Numbered from the stretch's first letter, positions 1 through 8,124 are shown. The stretch: 64,000 bases of DNA from Bacteroidales bacterium (GCA_023229525.1 JALNZC010000005.1:62001-126000), one strand, 5' to 3'. A program made the numbers and translations. Notes: a model not told the origin generated them from the sequence alone.

Positions 1-486
1 CATGCGGTGGGTATACTGAGCCAGATCGCCGCAACTCATGCAGATTGCATGGACTTTGGTCACATCTTCAGCAATGGCCATCAAGGCAGGCATCGGACCA
101 AAAGGTTTCCCCAGATAGTCCATGTCAAGACCGGCTATAATGACCCGTATCCCGTTGCTGGCAAGTGTGTTGCAAACCGACGGCAATTCATTGTCGAAAA
201 ACTGGGCTTCATCGATTCCCACCACATTGACATCGTTGGTCATTAACAGGATCTGGGATGCCGATTGAACAGGGGTGGATTGAATGAAGTTCTCATCATG
301 CGATACCACGTTTTGTTCATCATATCGGGTGTCGATCCCGGGTTTAAAGATTTCTACCTTTTGCCGGGCTATCTTGGCCCGTTTAAGCCGGCGAATAAGT
401 TCCTCGGTCTTACCGGAAAACATCGATCCGCAAATGACTTCGATCCATCCCAACCGGTTTACCGGATTATTTTTTTCAATCTGCAT
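1..486 (-). CDS. tdk: Thymidine kinase (3' end cut by window edge)
   Basis: Phosphorylates thymidine to dTMP with ATP in the salvage pathway. The visible 162 residues hold the P-loop GSMFSGKT (about residues 20-27), the Walker B/Asp-Glu motif DEAQFF (92-97) and the first zinc-site cysteines (CMSC), in the order of type II (TK1-like) thymidine kinases. The reading frame is still open at base 1, so roughly the last 30 residues lie outside the window. An in-frame ATG exists 13 codons upstream (525), but a TAnnTTTG box at 528-535 puts the likely transcription start downstream of it, so I prefer the ATG at 486. It is divergent from the gene at 569. Confidence 0.95.
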   Translation of the reverse strand, partial: MQIEKNNPVNRLGWIEVICGSMFSGKTEELIRRLKRAKIARQKVEIFKPGIDTRYDEQNVVSHDENFIQSTPVQSASQILLMTNDVNVVGIDEAQFFDNELPSVCNTLASNGIRVIIAGLDMDYLGKPFGPMPALMAIAEDVTKVHAICMSCGDLAQYTHRM

Positions 487-527
487 AGGGTTATCGATGT
501 TTTGTATCTTTATACCAGAAATCATGA

Positions 528-535
528 CAAAATTA
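528..535 (-). promoter_or_regulatory. Bacteroidota -7 box (TAATTTTG) for tdk
   Basis: Matches the TAnnTTTG consensus of the Bacteroidota primary sigma factor. A start of transcription about 5-8 bases downstream leaves a ~35-base leader to the ATG at 486 and excludes the ATG at 525. Confidence 0.5.
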
Positions 536-568
536 TAAATTTCCCGCTACGCGGAAAAATATCGCAGC

Positions 569-1309
569 ATGAATAAAAAGATTATCAAAGACGAGTTGCA
601 ATGGTTACTCGAAGCCATCAATGAGCAATATGAAACCATCAAAACTTACGAAGACAAAATTCCCCGGATTGAGTTTGATATCCTGATGGATAATGTACGC
701 AAATTTTATGAAGATATGCGCATGCTGCAACGCACTGACCAAAACTTACCACAAGCAGAAAGGAAGACAAAAGCACCTGCAATTGAAAATCAAACGACCA
801 CGGAACAGCCACATTCAAAACCAATGGCATCAATGCCATCCAACCAAAATTCCTCACCCGAGATCACCGTCCGTTTTGAAAAACCCACAACTACCACGGA
901 TACCCCACCATTACCGCATCCTCCCGCCAGGGAGGCTCCCCGTAGGGATATTCCTTCGACAGGACGGAAGCTTGCAAGTACGGGGGAAGCTGACCTTTTT
1001 GCTGCTGAAGAACCCGTTTTCAGCATTAAATTGAAAGAAGCACGCGAAAATACATTGGGCCCTAAATCCGCCTCCACGCGGATCGATAATCTGAAAAACG
1101 CAATTACCATCAATGAAAAATTCATGTTCATCAATGAACTGTTTGAAGGAAACCTGCGGGATTACAACGAAACCATTGAAACACTCAATGGATTTAAAGA
1201 CTTTAACCAGGCATCAGAGTACCTTGACCTCATGGTGAAAAAGAATTTCTGGAACACAGGTTTGAATGCATTTAAAAAATTGAAGGAATTGGTGGAACGC
1301 CGGTTTTAA
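569..1309 (+). CDS. Conserved Bacteroidota protein of unknown function (246 aa)
   Basis: No function recognised. Three parts are visible. Residues 1-55 are charged and probably helical. Residues 70-150 are rich in Pro, Thr and Ser, likely a disordered linker. The compact C-terminal part (about 165-246) contains INEKFMFINELFEGN and ends in ELVERRF. I recall proteins with this short N-terminal helix, variable linker and conserved FINELF-type tail from Bacteroidota genomes without an assigned role. No signal peptide or membrane segment is seen, so it is probably cytoplasmic. It is divergent from tdk with 82 bases between the start codons, and is followed by the 22-bp repeat array. Confidence 0.75.
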   Translation: MNKKIIKDELQWLLEAINEQYETIKTYEDKIPRIEFDILMDNVRKFYEDMRMLQRTDQNLPQAERKTKAPAIENQTTTEQPHSKPMASMPSNQNSSPEITVRFEKPTTTTDTPPLPHPPAREAPRRDIPSTGRKLASTGEADLFAAEEPVFSIKLKEARENTLGPKSASTRIDNLKNAITINEKFMFINELFEGNLRDYNETIETLNGFKDFNQASEYLDLMVKKNFWNTGLNAFKKLKELVERRF

Positions 1310-1318
1310 TCGGTATTT

Positions 1319-1428
1319 TGTGGGTACGCAACGCGAATCATGTGGGTACGCATCGCGAATCATGTGGGTACGCATCGCGAATCATGTAGGGACGCAACAC
1401 GAATCATGTAGGGACGCATTGCGATGCG
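1319..1428. repeat. Five-copy 22-bp tandem repeat
   Basis: Units begin at 1319, 1341, 1363, 1385 and 1407 with strict 22-bp period. The core is TGTGGGTACGCATCGCGAA in copies 1-3, drifting to TGTAGGGACGCA in copies 4-5. The array lies between two converging genes. Confidence 0.85.
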
Positions 1429-1435
1429 TCCCTAC
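1408..1435. repeat. Palindrome ending the tandem array and overlapping the dusB stop
   Basis: Arms GTAGGGACGCA and TGCGTCCCTAC are perfectly complementary (11 bp) around TTGCGA. The dusB stop codon (TAG, 1434-1432) lies inside the right arm. No T-tract follows on either strand, so it is not a standard intrinsic terminator. Confidence 0.8.
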
Positions 1436-2403
1436 AAAATGGTTATTTCTGACAAAATCATTTCGACCTCCCCAAAATCAATCGCGGTAACCAGCCGCAT
1501 ACGATATTTTTTAAAATCCGGGATCCCTTTGAAATAACCGGCATACAATCGCCGGAGTTCCAATAATGCACTCCTTTCTCCTTTCACGGCAATCGATTTT
1601 TGGATGTGGTCCCGTAGAACGTCAATCCGTTGTTTAACCGAAGGTGGAGGTAACTCTTCATGCCTTTCCAGCCAGGATTTGATTTCATTGAAAATCCATG
1701 GATTTCCCATGGCTGCCCGTCCGATCATAATACCGTCAATACCATAACGGTTTTTCATCTCTTCGGCTTTCATCCCCGAATCCACATCACCATTTCCCCA
1801 TACCGGGATCTTCATGTGTGGGTTGTTTTTAACTTCACCAATCAGGGTCCAGTCGGCCTTGCCGCTATATTGCTGCGACCGTGTCCTCCCGTGAATGCCG
1901 ATGGCGCTGATACCTGCATCCTGCAGGCGTTCGGCAATATCAACGATCTCCCTATGCGTTTCATCCCACCCCAATCGGGTTTTAACCGTGACGGGTAACC
2001 GGGTCGTTTTTACCACCGCTTCCGCCATACTGATCATTTTCGGAATGTCCTGCATCAAAGCTGAGCCACCCCCTTTCATGACGATTTTCCGTACCGGACA
2101 TCCGAAATTCAAGTCAATGAAATCGGGGTTTGCCGTTTCAGCCATTTGTACCGCCTGTTTCATTGAATCGACGTTGCTGCCGAAGATCTGAATACCAATC
2201 GGGCGCTGTACCTCCTCAAACTGCATTTTGATGCGGCTGTTCCAGGCATCACGGATGAGTCCGTCGGCAGAAATGAATTCGGTGATCAGAACATCCGCCC
2301 CGAACGACTTACAGATCGACCGAAAGGAAGAATCGGTGATATCTTCCATGGGAGCAAGGAACAGCGGAAATGTCCCAACGTTCGTATTTCCGATTCTGGC
2401 CAA
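1432..2403 (-). CDS. dusB: tRNA-dihydrouridine synthase (DusB type)
   Basis: Flavoenzyme that reduces specific uridines of tRNA to dihydrouridine using NAD(P)H. At 323 residues the length is normal. It shows LAPMEDITD (16-24, FMN/TIM-barrel start), the catalytic Cys102 in NFGCP, VKTRLGW (140-146), HGRTR (171-175) and the FMN-phosphate motifs GNGDV and GRAAMGNPW. The ATG at 2403 fits a -7 box at 2421-2428 with a very short leader. It is divergent from the CPBP protease gene; its stop codon lies in a repeat palindrome. Confidence 0.95.
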   Translation of the reverse strand: MARIGNTNVGTFPLFLAPMEDITDSSFRSICKSFGADVLITEFISADGLIRDAWNSRIKMQFEEVQRPIGIQIFGSNVDSMKQAVQMAETANPDFIDLNFGCPVRKIVMKGGGSALMQDIPKMISMAEAVVKTTRLPVTVKTRLGWDETHREIVDIAERLQDAGISAIGIHGRTRSQQYSGKADWTLIGEVKNNPHMKIPVWGNGDVDSGMKAEEMKNRYGIDGIMIGRAAMGNPWIFNEIKSWLERHEELPPPSVKQRIDVLRDHIQKSIAVKGERSALLELRRLYAGYFKGIPDFKKYRMRLVTAIDFGEVEMILSEITIL

Positions 2404-2410
2404 ATTGTAT

Positions 2411-2428
2411 TAATTTTGACCAAAATTA
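2411..2428. promoter_or_regulatory. Overlapping divergent -7 boxes in one palindrome (dusB / CPBP gene)
   Basis: TAATTTTGACCAAAATTA carries a TAnnTTTG box on the plus strand (2411-2418) and another on the minus strand (2428-2421), separated by two bases. Each faces across the other. They place transcription starts near 2425 (+) and 2414 (-), just upstream of the chosen starts at 2439 (+) and 2403 (-). Confidence 0.55.
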
Positions 2429-2438
2429 CCCAAAAACC

Positions 2439-3380
2439 TTGAATCTCATCAAACCCTCGCTTCTCCAAAGCCTGAACTCTTCGGCTCGGCTGCTCTTCTC
2501 GATCCTTCTTATCATCACATGCTTTTCGATTACTTTTCTCCTGGGTTTGGTGCTTGCCGTCCCATTATTTGGTATCAGCATGAAGGAGATTATCTTTTCC
2601 CTTTCCGACCTGAACGATGTCCGTACCCTCAAAATCCTTCAGTATTTTCAAGTTCTTCAATCCATTGGATTATTTATTATCCCTGCGGTCCTTGCCGGTT
2701 ACTTTTTTGAACGCAGCAGCATCTCTTATCTGAAAATCAACCGGTTTTCCAAGGGGCCTGTTTATCTGCTTGTATTGGTCATTATGTTTACGGCATTGCC
2801 GTTCATCAACTGGATGGTTTCAGTAAATGAAATGATGAAACTGCCTGGATTCCTGAAAGATATTGAGGCCTGGATGAAAGCAGCCGAAGACCAGGCCTCC
2901 AGACTGACAGAAGTTTTTATGAAGATGCCCACTTTCGGGAGTTTTCTTTTTAATCTTATGATGATAGCTGCATTACCGGCCATCGGTGAAGAATTTATGT
3001 TCCGCGGATTGCTCCAGCGACTTATCGGCGAGTGGCTACAAAACATTCATGTTGCAATCTTTATTTCAGCATTTTTCTTCGCCGCCATGCATCTTCAGTT
3101 TTACGGATTTCTGCCCCGTTTCATGCTGGGTTACTTGTTTGGGTATTTGTTTTATTGGAGTGGTTCGCTCTGGGTGCCGGTTTTTGCCCATTTCATAAAC
3201 AACGGAGGAGCTGTAGTCATCTCTTACATGGGGCAGCAAGGTGTAATCACGGGGGATTACGAAAATTTCGGATCAACCGGGAATGTTGTGCTAATTATTT
3301 CCAGTTTTGTCGTGTCCGGGATACTTCTAGTACTGGTTTACAGGCGACAAGATCAATCCTCAGTCGAAATCCTGAAATAA
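2439..3380 (+). CDS. CPBP-family intramembrane metalloprotease
   Basis: Multi-pass membrane protein of the CPBP (Abi/type II CAAX prenyl protease-like) family. The family motifs are present: Glu184-Glu185 and Arg189 in EEFMFR, His218 in FAAMHLQF, and His251 with following Asn residues in VFAHFINN. About seven hydrophobic segments are visible, the first immediately at the N-terminus. Start: an ATG at 2370 is in frame but lies inside dusB and upstream of the -7 box at 2411-2418, so the TTG at 2439 (313 aa) is preferred. The substrate cannot be predicted; no bacteriocin genes are adjacent. Confidence 0.8.
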   Translation: MNLIKPSLLQSLNSSARLLFSILLIITCFSITFLLGLVLAVPLFGISMKEIIFSLSDLNDVRTLKILQYFQVLQSIGLFIIPAVLAGYFFERSSISYLKINRFSKGPVYLLVLVIMFTALPFINWMVSVNEMMKLPGFLKDIEAWMKAAEDQASRLTEVFMKMPTFGSFLFNLMMIAALPAIGEEFMFRGLLQRLIGEWLQNIHVAIFISAFFFAAMHLQFYGFLPRFMLGYLFGYLFYWSGSLWVPVFAHFINNGGAVVISYMGQQGVITGDYENFGSTGNVVLIISSFVVSGILLVLVYRRQDQSSVEILK

Positions 3381-3560
3381 ATCACTACATCCGATGTTGT
3401 TGTGTAATGATGAGAAATTCATTCGTTCAAAACTTCCTCCCACTAAACCAGCACGATCGGGATAAATTTGTCCCCAACCTTCGCAATTTCTTTATTTAAT
3501 CACCTCATCCCCAGGCCTCTTCTCCTTAAGAAGAAGGAGTGCAGGGGTTGAGGTCCTCAG

Positions 3561-3626
3561 GTAAATTCCCCACCCTTTGGGCGGAATTCGGGTCCAGGGC
3601 TTTCCTGGGGTTCATACCAATTGATT
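3561..3626 (+). repeat. Dispersed ~68-bp intergenic element, copy 1
   Basis: Begins GTAAATTCCCC and ends near CCTGGGGTTCATACCA. It aligns along its length with the element at 20841-20908. Both copies lie just upstream of plus-strand envelope-protein genes. Confidence 0.65.
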
Positions 3627-3655
3627 TCCTGATCTGCAGATAAATCAGGTTATAG

Positions 3656-3663
3656 TATCTTTG
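3656..3663 (+). promoter_or_regulatory. -7 box (TATCTTTG) upstream of the GT51 gene
   Basis: Exact TAnnTTTG match followed by CC. It implies a leader of about 95 bases before the ATG at 3765, containing a short ORF (3682-3756). Confidence 0.5.
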
Positions 3664-3681
3664 CCTGTGAACTATTCCACT

Positions 3682-3756
3682 ATGGAAAATCACTTTCATG
3701 ATCTGCCAGAGGGCAGACTTTGTCCTTCCGATATCGCTGATTATCCGATTTTCTGA
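3682..3756 (+). CDS. Possible 24-residue leader ORF before the GT51 gene
   Basis: ATG...TGA reading frame of 24 codons, located wholly between the predicted promoter and the GT51 start and ending eight bases before it. The peptide has no recognisable feature, and a 24-codon frame can occur by chance. The spacing would allow translational coupling. Low confidence. Confidence 0.2.
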   Translation: MENHFHDLPEGRLCPSDIADYPIF

Positions 3757-3764
3757 TACGTCTG

Positions 3765-5702
3765 ATGGATCTTACAACCCGCATAACCAATATTTTAAGA
3801 TACTTTGCCATCGCTATTATTTCGATGTTGCTGCTGTTGTTGTTTTTCAGAAACAATCTGATTTCCATTTACCTTCAACGAAAAATCGACCGGTTCAACA
3901 CTGCTTATCACGCAGATCTGAAAATTACAGGTGTAAAAATCCTGGGAATCGCATCAATCCGGATCACCGGGATCACACTGAAACCGCTACAGGGCGATAC
4001 CCTGGTCAAAATTGACACCGCCTATGCATCCATTGGTCTGTTGAAACTTCTCTCCGGCCGGATAGCCATCCACGATGTACAACTGAAAAATTCATGTTTC
4101 ACTTTAGTTCGTGAAGACAGCATCACCAATTACCTGTTTTTACTGAAAGGAAAAAGTGAATCTGCAGAACATATCCGGAAACCAGCAAATTTTGCCGTTG
4201 CCTCGGATCGTTTGATGGGTTTTATTTTCGACATTATCCCACGTTCTCTGAGCATCCGGAATTTAACACTGATTCATTTGAACAACCACCATCGAACCAC
4301 TTACCATATTGATGAGCTTTTTATCCGGGATCACTTTTTCCATACCCTGATCCGGGTGGATGAGGAAAATAAATATACCAGCTGGGTATTGGCCGGTCGG
4401 TTGGATAATGGGAACCGGATCGCAGGCTTCCGGCTTTATTCCGCTGATAGTACCAGGATCGTTCTCCCTTTCCTTCAATATAACTGGCAGGCAGACGTCC
4501 GTTTCGATACCCTGACATTCAGCCTGGCGGAGCAAGATGCAACCGGCGACCTGACTCGTTTTTCCGGTTTTGCCTCAGTTTCTGGATTATCGATAAATCA
4601 TGAAAAAATTGCAACTCAACCGGTGAATTTCGACAAATTGGCGATTGATTACCACATCAACATCGGTCGTGATTATGCCGAACTCGATAGTACTTCCACG
4701 ATCATTTTCAACCGGTTGATGTTACATCCCTATGCCCGGTATCGCCCTGAACCTTCGAAACAGATCACACTACGGGTACATAAACTGTTATTCCCGGCCA
4801 CAGACCTTTTTTCGTCATTCCCTGAAGGGCTTTTCACAAGTCTAAGCGGGATAGAAGTAACAGGGAATATTTCATGGAATCTCGATTTTTTTGTGGACCT
4901 TGCCAATCCTGATTCACTGCAGTTTGAGACTTCCCTAGACAGGCATCAGTTCAGTGTGAAATCTTATGGTAATTCCGATCTGACTCGCCTTAACCGTTCT
5001 TTTTCATACACAGCTTATGACCATGATATCCCGGTACGCACCTTTATGGTTGGTCCTGAGAATCCCAATTTCAGACCACTAAAACGCATTTCGCATTACC
5101 TTCATGTATCGGTCATGACATCTGAGGATGGGGGTTTTTATCAACACCGGGGTTTTCTTCCGGATGCCTTCCGTGAATCGATGATCACCAATATCAAAGA
5201 ACACCGGTTTGCGCGCGGGGGAAGCACCATCACCATGCAATTGGTTAAAAATGTTTTCCTTAACCATAATAAAACCATCGCCCGGAAACTCGAAGAAGCG
5301 CTTCTGGTGTGGCTCATCGAAAACCAGGGACTATGTACAAAGGATCGGATGTTCGAAGTTTATCTGAACATCATCGAATGGGGACCACTTATCTATGGCG
5401 TCAACGAGGCAGCACGGTTTTATTTCAACAAGGATGCTTCCCGGCTCACCTTGAGTGAGTCGATCTTCCTTGCCTCTATAATTCCACGACCAAAAGGATT
5501 TAAATATTCCTTTGATGAAAACGGTCATTTGCGTGAATTCAATGCCGGATTTTACCGGTTGTGTACCGAAAAAATGGTGAATAAAGGATGGATCACCCCG
5601 CAGGAAGCCATGAAAGCTATTCCCGATGTAGATCTCAAAGGGCCGGCACGTCTTCTGTTGAAAAAGCAGGACACGATCACGTTGCAAGATGATGTTCATT
5701 AG
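3765..5702 (+). CDS. AsmA-like / GT51 peptidoglycan glycosyltransferase fusion
   Basis: Membrane-anchored protein of 645 residues. One transmembrane helix (about 12-30) is followed by about 400 residues of beta-rich sequence resembling AsmA-type envelope proteins (LKITGVKILGIASIRITGI near the start). A GT51 lipid II glycosyltransferase domain follows at about 435-600. GT51 motifs are intact: catalytic Glu454 in EDGGFYQHRG, GGSTITMQ (485-492), RKLEEALL, and EVYLNIIEWG (531-540). There is no penicillin-binding transpeptidase domain, so it should polymerise glycan strands without cross-linking them, like MtgA but with a long extracytoplasmic N-terminal extension. It probably acts in the periplasm at the inner membrane. 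Confidence 0.85.
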   Translation: MDLTTRITNILRYFAIAIISMLLLLLFFRNNLISIYLQRKIDRFNTAYHADLKITGVKILGIASIRITGITLKPLQGDTLVKIDTAYASIGLLKLLSGRIAIHDVQLKNSCFTLVREDSITNYLFLLKGKSESAEHIRKPANFAVASDRLMGFIFDIIPRSLSIRNLTLIHLNNHHRTTYHIDELFIRDHFFHTLIRVDEENKYTSWVLAGRLDNGNRIAGFRLYSADSTRIVLPFLQYNWQADVRFDTLTFSLAEQDATGDLTRFSGFASVSGLSINHEKIATQPVNFDKLAIDYHINIGRDYAELDSTSTIIFNRLMLHPYARYRPEPSKQITLRVHKLLFPATDLFSSFPEGLFTSLSGIEVTGNISWNLDFFVDLANPDSLQFETSLDRHQFSVKSYGNSDLTRLNRSFSYTAYDHDIPVRTFMVGPENPNFRPLKRISHYLHVSVMTSEDGGFYQHRGFLPDAFRESMITNIKEHRFARGGSTITMQLVKNVFLNHNKTIARKLEEALLVWLIENQGLCTKDRMFEVYLNIIEWGPLIYGVNEAARFYFNKDASRLTLSESIFLASIIPRPKGFKYSFDENGHLREFNAGFYRLCTEKMVNKGWITPQEAMKAIPDVDLKGPARLLLKKQDTITLQDDVH

Positions 5703-5758
5703 CCGATCTGAATAAAAAACCTTGCAAGCAATTAACTTACAAGGTGTTAAAGTAATGG

Positions 5759-5798
5759 GGCGGAGAGACTGGGATTATCCGACTTCGGCGGATGATCC
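5759..5798 (-). repeat. Copy of tRNA-Ser 3' end joined to a hairpin
   Basis: Bases 5759-5776 repeat exactly the 18 bases at 5927-5944 (acceptor/T-arm 3' side of tRNA-Ser). They run into a 10-bp hairpin (arms GGATTATCCG 5772-5781 and CGGATGATCC 5789-5798). The rest of a tRNA is missing. Confidence 0.7.
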
Positions 5799-5892
5799 AC
5801 AAAAGGGGAGCTTCAACAGTAAAAAGCGCGCACTGTGTGCTTCGTTTTTTCTTTGGTCCAAATGAGAAAGCAAGCTTTCCATTTGTCCCAAA

Positions 5893-5914
5893 TAAAAAAC
5901 GCCGCGATGCGGCG
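5893..5914 (-). terminator. Intrinsic terminator of tRNA-Ser
   Basis: On the minus strand, stem CGCCGC/GCGGCG with a three-base loop is followed directly by six T residues, 12 bases beyond the tRNA 3' CCA. Confidence 0.8.
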
Positions 5915-5925
5915 CTTTTCAATCT

Positions 5926-6016
5926 TGGCGGAGAGACTGGGATTCGAACCCAGGGTACACTTTTGGTGTACACACACTTTCCAGGCGTGCTCCTTCGACC
6001 ACTCGGACACCTCTCC
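5926..6016 (-). tRNA. tRNA-Ser (anticodon GGA), CCA encoded
   Basis: Acceptor GGAGAGG pairs with TCTCTCC (one G-T pair). The T-arm GGTTCGAATCC, the anticodon loop CTGGAAA and a long variable arm typical of serine tRNA are visible. Discriminator G is at 5929 and CCA at 5928-5926. A -7 box lies about 65 bases upstream. Confidence 0.95.
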
Positions 6017-6081
6017 GGATCAATTCTCAGGCTCACGTATTCTGTATCGTGACAGACGAGACAGAAAAGCCTAAGGGAGTG

Positions 6082-6089
6082 CAAAGATA
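6082..6089 (-). promoter_or_regulatory. -7 box (TATCTTTG) for tRNA-Ser
   Basis: TATCTTTGCACTCCC on the minus strand. The same TTTGCACTCC context follows the box of tRNA-Arg at 29305. Confidence 0.6.
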
Positions 6090-6103
6090 GAAAAATTTCC
6101 GAA

Positions 6104-7132
6104 TCAAACAGTCATTTCCCCTCTTAGCGAGGTTTGCAAAAGTTGCTTAACACTATCCACAGAGTAACCGCAGCCCAACAGGTACATCAGCTTGGTAACT
6201 GCCGATTCGGTTGTAATATCATAACCTCCGATCACCCCGATCTTACTCAACCCGGCACTGGTTTCATATTTTCCCATCTCAACAGAACCGCCTTTACATT
6301 GGGTGACATTAAAAACGATAATACCGCGTGCAACGGCTTCCTGAAGCTGACCGAGGAACCAGGGAACCGTGGGTGCGTTACCAGAACCGAAAGTCTCAAG
6401 AATAACGGCTTTCAGGTCTTTTGTATTAAGAACGGCCGCTACCGAATTAGGTGATATTCCAGGAAATAATTTAAGGATTGCAATATTTTCATCAAGCACT
6501 TTGAGTGCTCTGAGCTTTTTGAAATTGGGCTTTAGTATCAGATGATTGTGATACTTAATATGGACACCCACTTCAGCCAGAATGGGATAATTTCCAGAAA
6601 CAAAAGCTCCGAAGTGTTCCGCATTGAATTTGCTGGTACGGTTGCCACGGTACAATTTGTTTTCAAAACAAATCGCTACTTCAGGAACCACCGGAGTATC
6701 GAATTCTTTCGCTGTTGCAATCTCGATCGAGTTAATGAAATTCTCACGACCGTCGGTCCTGACCATACCGATGGGTAGCTGGGACCCGGTAAAGACCACC
6801 GGTTTATTCAAGTTCTCCAGCATAAAACTCAGTGCCGAAGCGGTATAAGCCATGGTATCTGACCCGTGAAGAACCACAAATCCATCATAATCCTCGTATT
6901 TTTCTTCGATCACACTGGCAAGATGGATGTAGAACGATGGATTCATATTCGAAGAATCCAGCAAAGGGTCAAAAGTATAGAAATCAATTTTGCAATTGAA
7001 ATTTTCCAATACCGGAAGGTACTTATAGAGGATGTCGAAAGTAAGTGGACGCAACGTCAGGGTTTTCGGATCCTGTACCATGCCGATAGTGCCACCTGTA
7101 TAAATTACTAAAATACTTGTTTGTCCGATCAT
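6104..7132 (-). CDS. ansA: Type I (cytoplasmic) L-asparaginase
   Basis: Hydrolyses L-asparagine to aspartate and ammonia. The 342 residues match AnsA length. The nucleophile Thr12 sits in TGGTIG (12-17). The second catalytic motif HGSDTM (89-94) and the TDGRENF region follow. No signal peptide is seen, consistent with the cytoplasmic type. A TTG two codons upstream is in frame, but the ATG at 7132 is the better start. Upstream DNA is a low-complexity repeat, so no promoter could be identified. Confidence 0.93.
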   Translation of the reverse strand: MIGQTSILVIYTGGTIGMVQDPKTLTLRPLTFDILYKYLPVLENFNCKIDFYTFDPLLDSSNMNPSFYIHLASVIEEKYEDYDGFVVLHGSDTMAYTASALSFMLENLNKPVVFTGSQLPIGMVRTDGRENFINSIEIATAKEFDTPVVPEVAICFENKLYRGNRTSKFNAEHFGAFVSGNYPILAEVGVHIKYHNHLILKPNFKKLRALKVLDENIAILKLFPGISPNSVAAVLNTKDLKAVILETFGSGNAPTVPWFLGQLQEAVARGIIVFNVTQCKGGSVEMGKYETSAGLSKIGVIGGYDITTESAVTKLMYLLGCGYSVDSVKQLLQTSLRGEMTV

Positions 7133-7137
7133 AGTCA

Positions 7138-7345
7138 AAAGTTAAAAGTTAAAATTCAAAATTCAAAACCACAACTCAAAAATCAAATCTATTTATTCAT
7201 CTTCAAATTTTCAAATCATCAAATCATCAAATCATCAAATCATCTTCAAATCTTCAAATCCTCAAATCATCTTCAAATTTTCAAATCCTCAAATCATTTT
7301 CAAATTTTCAAATTTTCAAATCATCTTCAAATTTTCAAATCATCA
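7138..7345. repeat. Low-complexity TCAAAT-type repeat tract
   Basis: About 200 bp built from variants of TTCAAATC and TTCAAATTTTCAAAT, preceded by AAAAGTTAAAAGTTAAAA. Reverse-complement relatives (ATTTGAAGATTTGAAAAT) occur at 55960-56080 and 57247-57400. It fills the gap between tatD and ansA. Confidence 0.85.
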
Positions 7346-7347
7346 AA

Positions 7348-8124
7348 TCAGCTAATTTTAAATAAGTTCTTGGCATTTCGGGTAGTGATTTCAGCGACCG
7401 TTTCCAAGGACACATTTGTAATCTCCGCAATTTTTTGGGCAATCAAAGGGAGATACGACGATTCATTGCGTTTCCCGCGATATGGAACAGGTGGAAGCCA
7501 GGGAGCATCGGTTTCGAGGAGCAGGTGTACCGGGCTAATGGTTTCAATTATCTTTTGGAGTCCGGAATTTTTATACGTCACTACTCCTCCAATCCCTAAA
7601 TAGAACCCCAAACTGATAGCCCGCCTTGCCTGATCCAGATTCCCGTTGAAACAATGGAATACACCCCGAAGTAAAGAATTGTTTTCCTTTTCCACAATCT
7701 CCAGAACGATTTCCATTGAATTTCTGGTATGGATGACCGCAGGAAGGTCATGATTTATTGCCATGCGAAGTTGTTCCTTGAAAACAATCCGTTGTTCCTG
7801 GTCAAAGGTCTTATCCCAGTAAAGATCGATTCCGATTTCACCCAAGGCATAAAATTTGAGGGCCGGAGTTGCAAGCCATTTTTCCACAGTGGTAAGTTCA
7901 TCCCGGTAATTTTCCCTGACCGAAGTCGGATGAAGTCCCATCATAGGATAACAAAGTTGAGGATGATGAGTTACAACATCGAGAAGTTTTTTATGATATA
8001 AAGAATCAATAGCCGGTAATAGCAAATGTGACACACCCGAATGTACCGCACGTTGAACTACAGCTTCACGGTCTGCGTCAAATTCTCCGGCATAAAGATG
8101 GGTATGAGAATCGATGTATTTCAA
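7348..8124 (-). CDS. TatD-family metal-dependent hydrolase
   Basis: TIM-barrel deoxyribonuclease/hydrolase family member of 258 residues, the normal size. Metal-ligand motifs are in order: DSHTHL (His7, His9), the Glu in GEIGIDLYW, the His in VIHTRN, HCFNG, and Asp in ETDAPWL. TatD enzymes have been linked to DNA repair as 3'-5' exonucleases; the exact substrate here is not shown. It lies 35 bases downstream of the GT9 gene on the same strand and may be cotranscribed with it. Confidence 0.88.
   Translation of the reverse strand: MKYIDSHTHLYAGEFDADREAVVQRAVHSGVSHLLLPAIDSLYHKKLLDVVTHHPQLCYPMMGLHPTSVRENYRDELTTVEKWLATPALKFYALGEIGIDLYWDKTFDQEQRIVFKEQLRMAINHDLPAVIHTRNSMEIVLEIVEKENNSLLRGVFHCFNGNLDQARRAISLGFYLGIGGVVTYKNSGLQKIIETISPVHLLLETDAPWLPPVPYRGKRNESSYLPLIAQKIAEITNVSLETVAEITTRNAKNLFKIS

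Larger units (their letters stand above)
3381..3681. other. Gene-free stretch with two intergenic repeats
   Basis: No convincing gene. It contains a hairpin-forming CCTC-rich element around 3505-3552 (TCTCCTT/AAGGAG with flanking CCTCATCCC and GGGTTGAGG) and a copy of the dispersed ~68-bp element at 3561-3626. Its right end holds the promoter of the GT51 gene. Confidence 0.5.

Noticed and set aside
1319..1435. CRISPR array
   Set aside because: The repeats are contiguous with a 22-bp period and have no spacers, and no cas genes are present.
5737..6084. Several overlapping ORFs of 65-115 codons on both strands
   Set aside because: They run through the tRNA-Ser gene, its terminator and the duplicated tRNA tail, and have no family-like sequence.
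7121..7603. 160-codon plus-strand ORF
   Set aside because: Its first half is translation of the low-complexity TCAAAT repeat (SNHLQIFKSSNH-type), and the rest is antisense to tatD.
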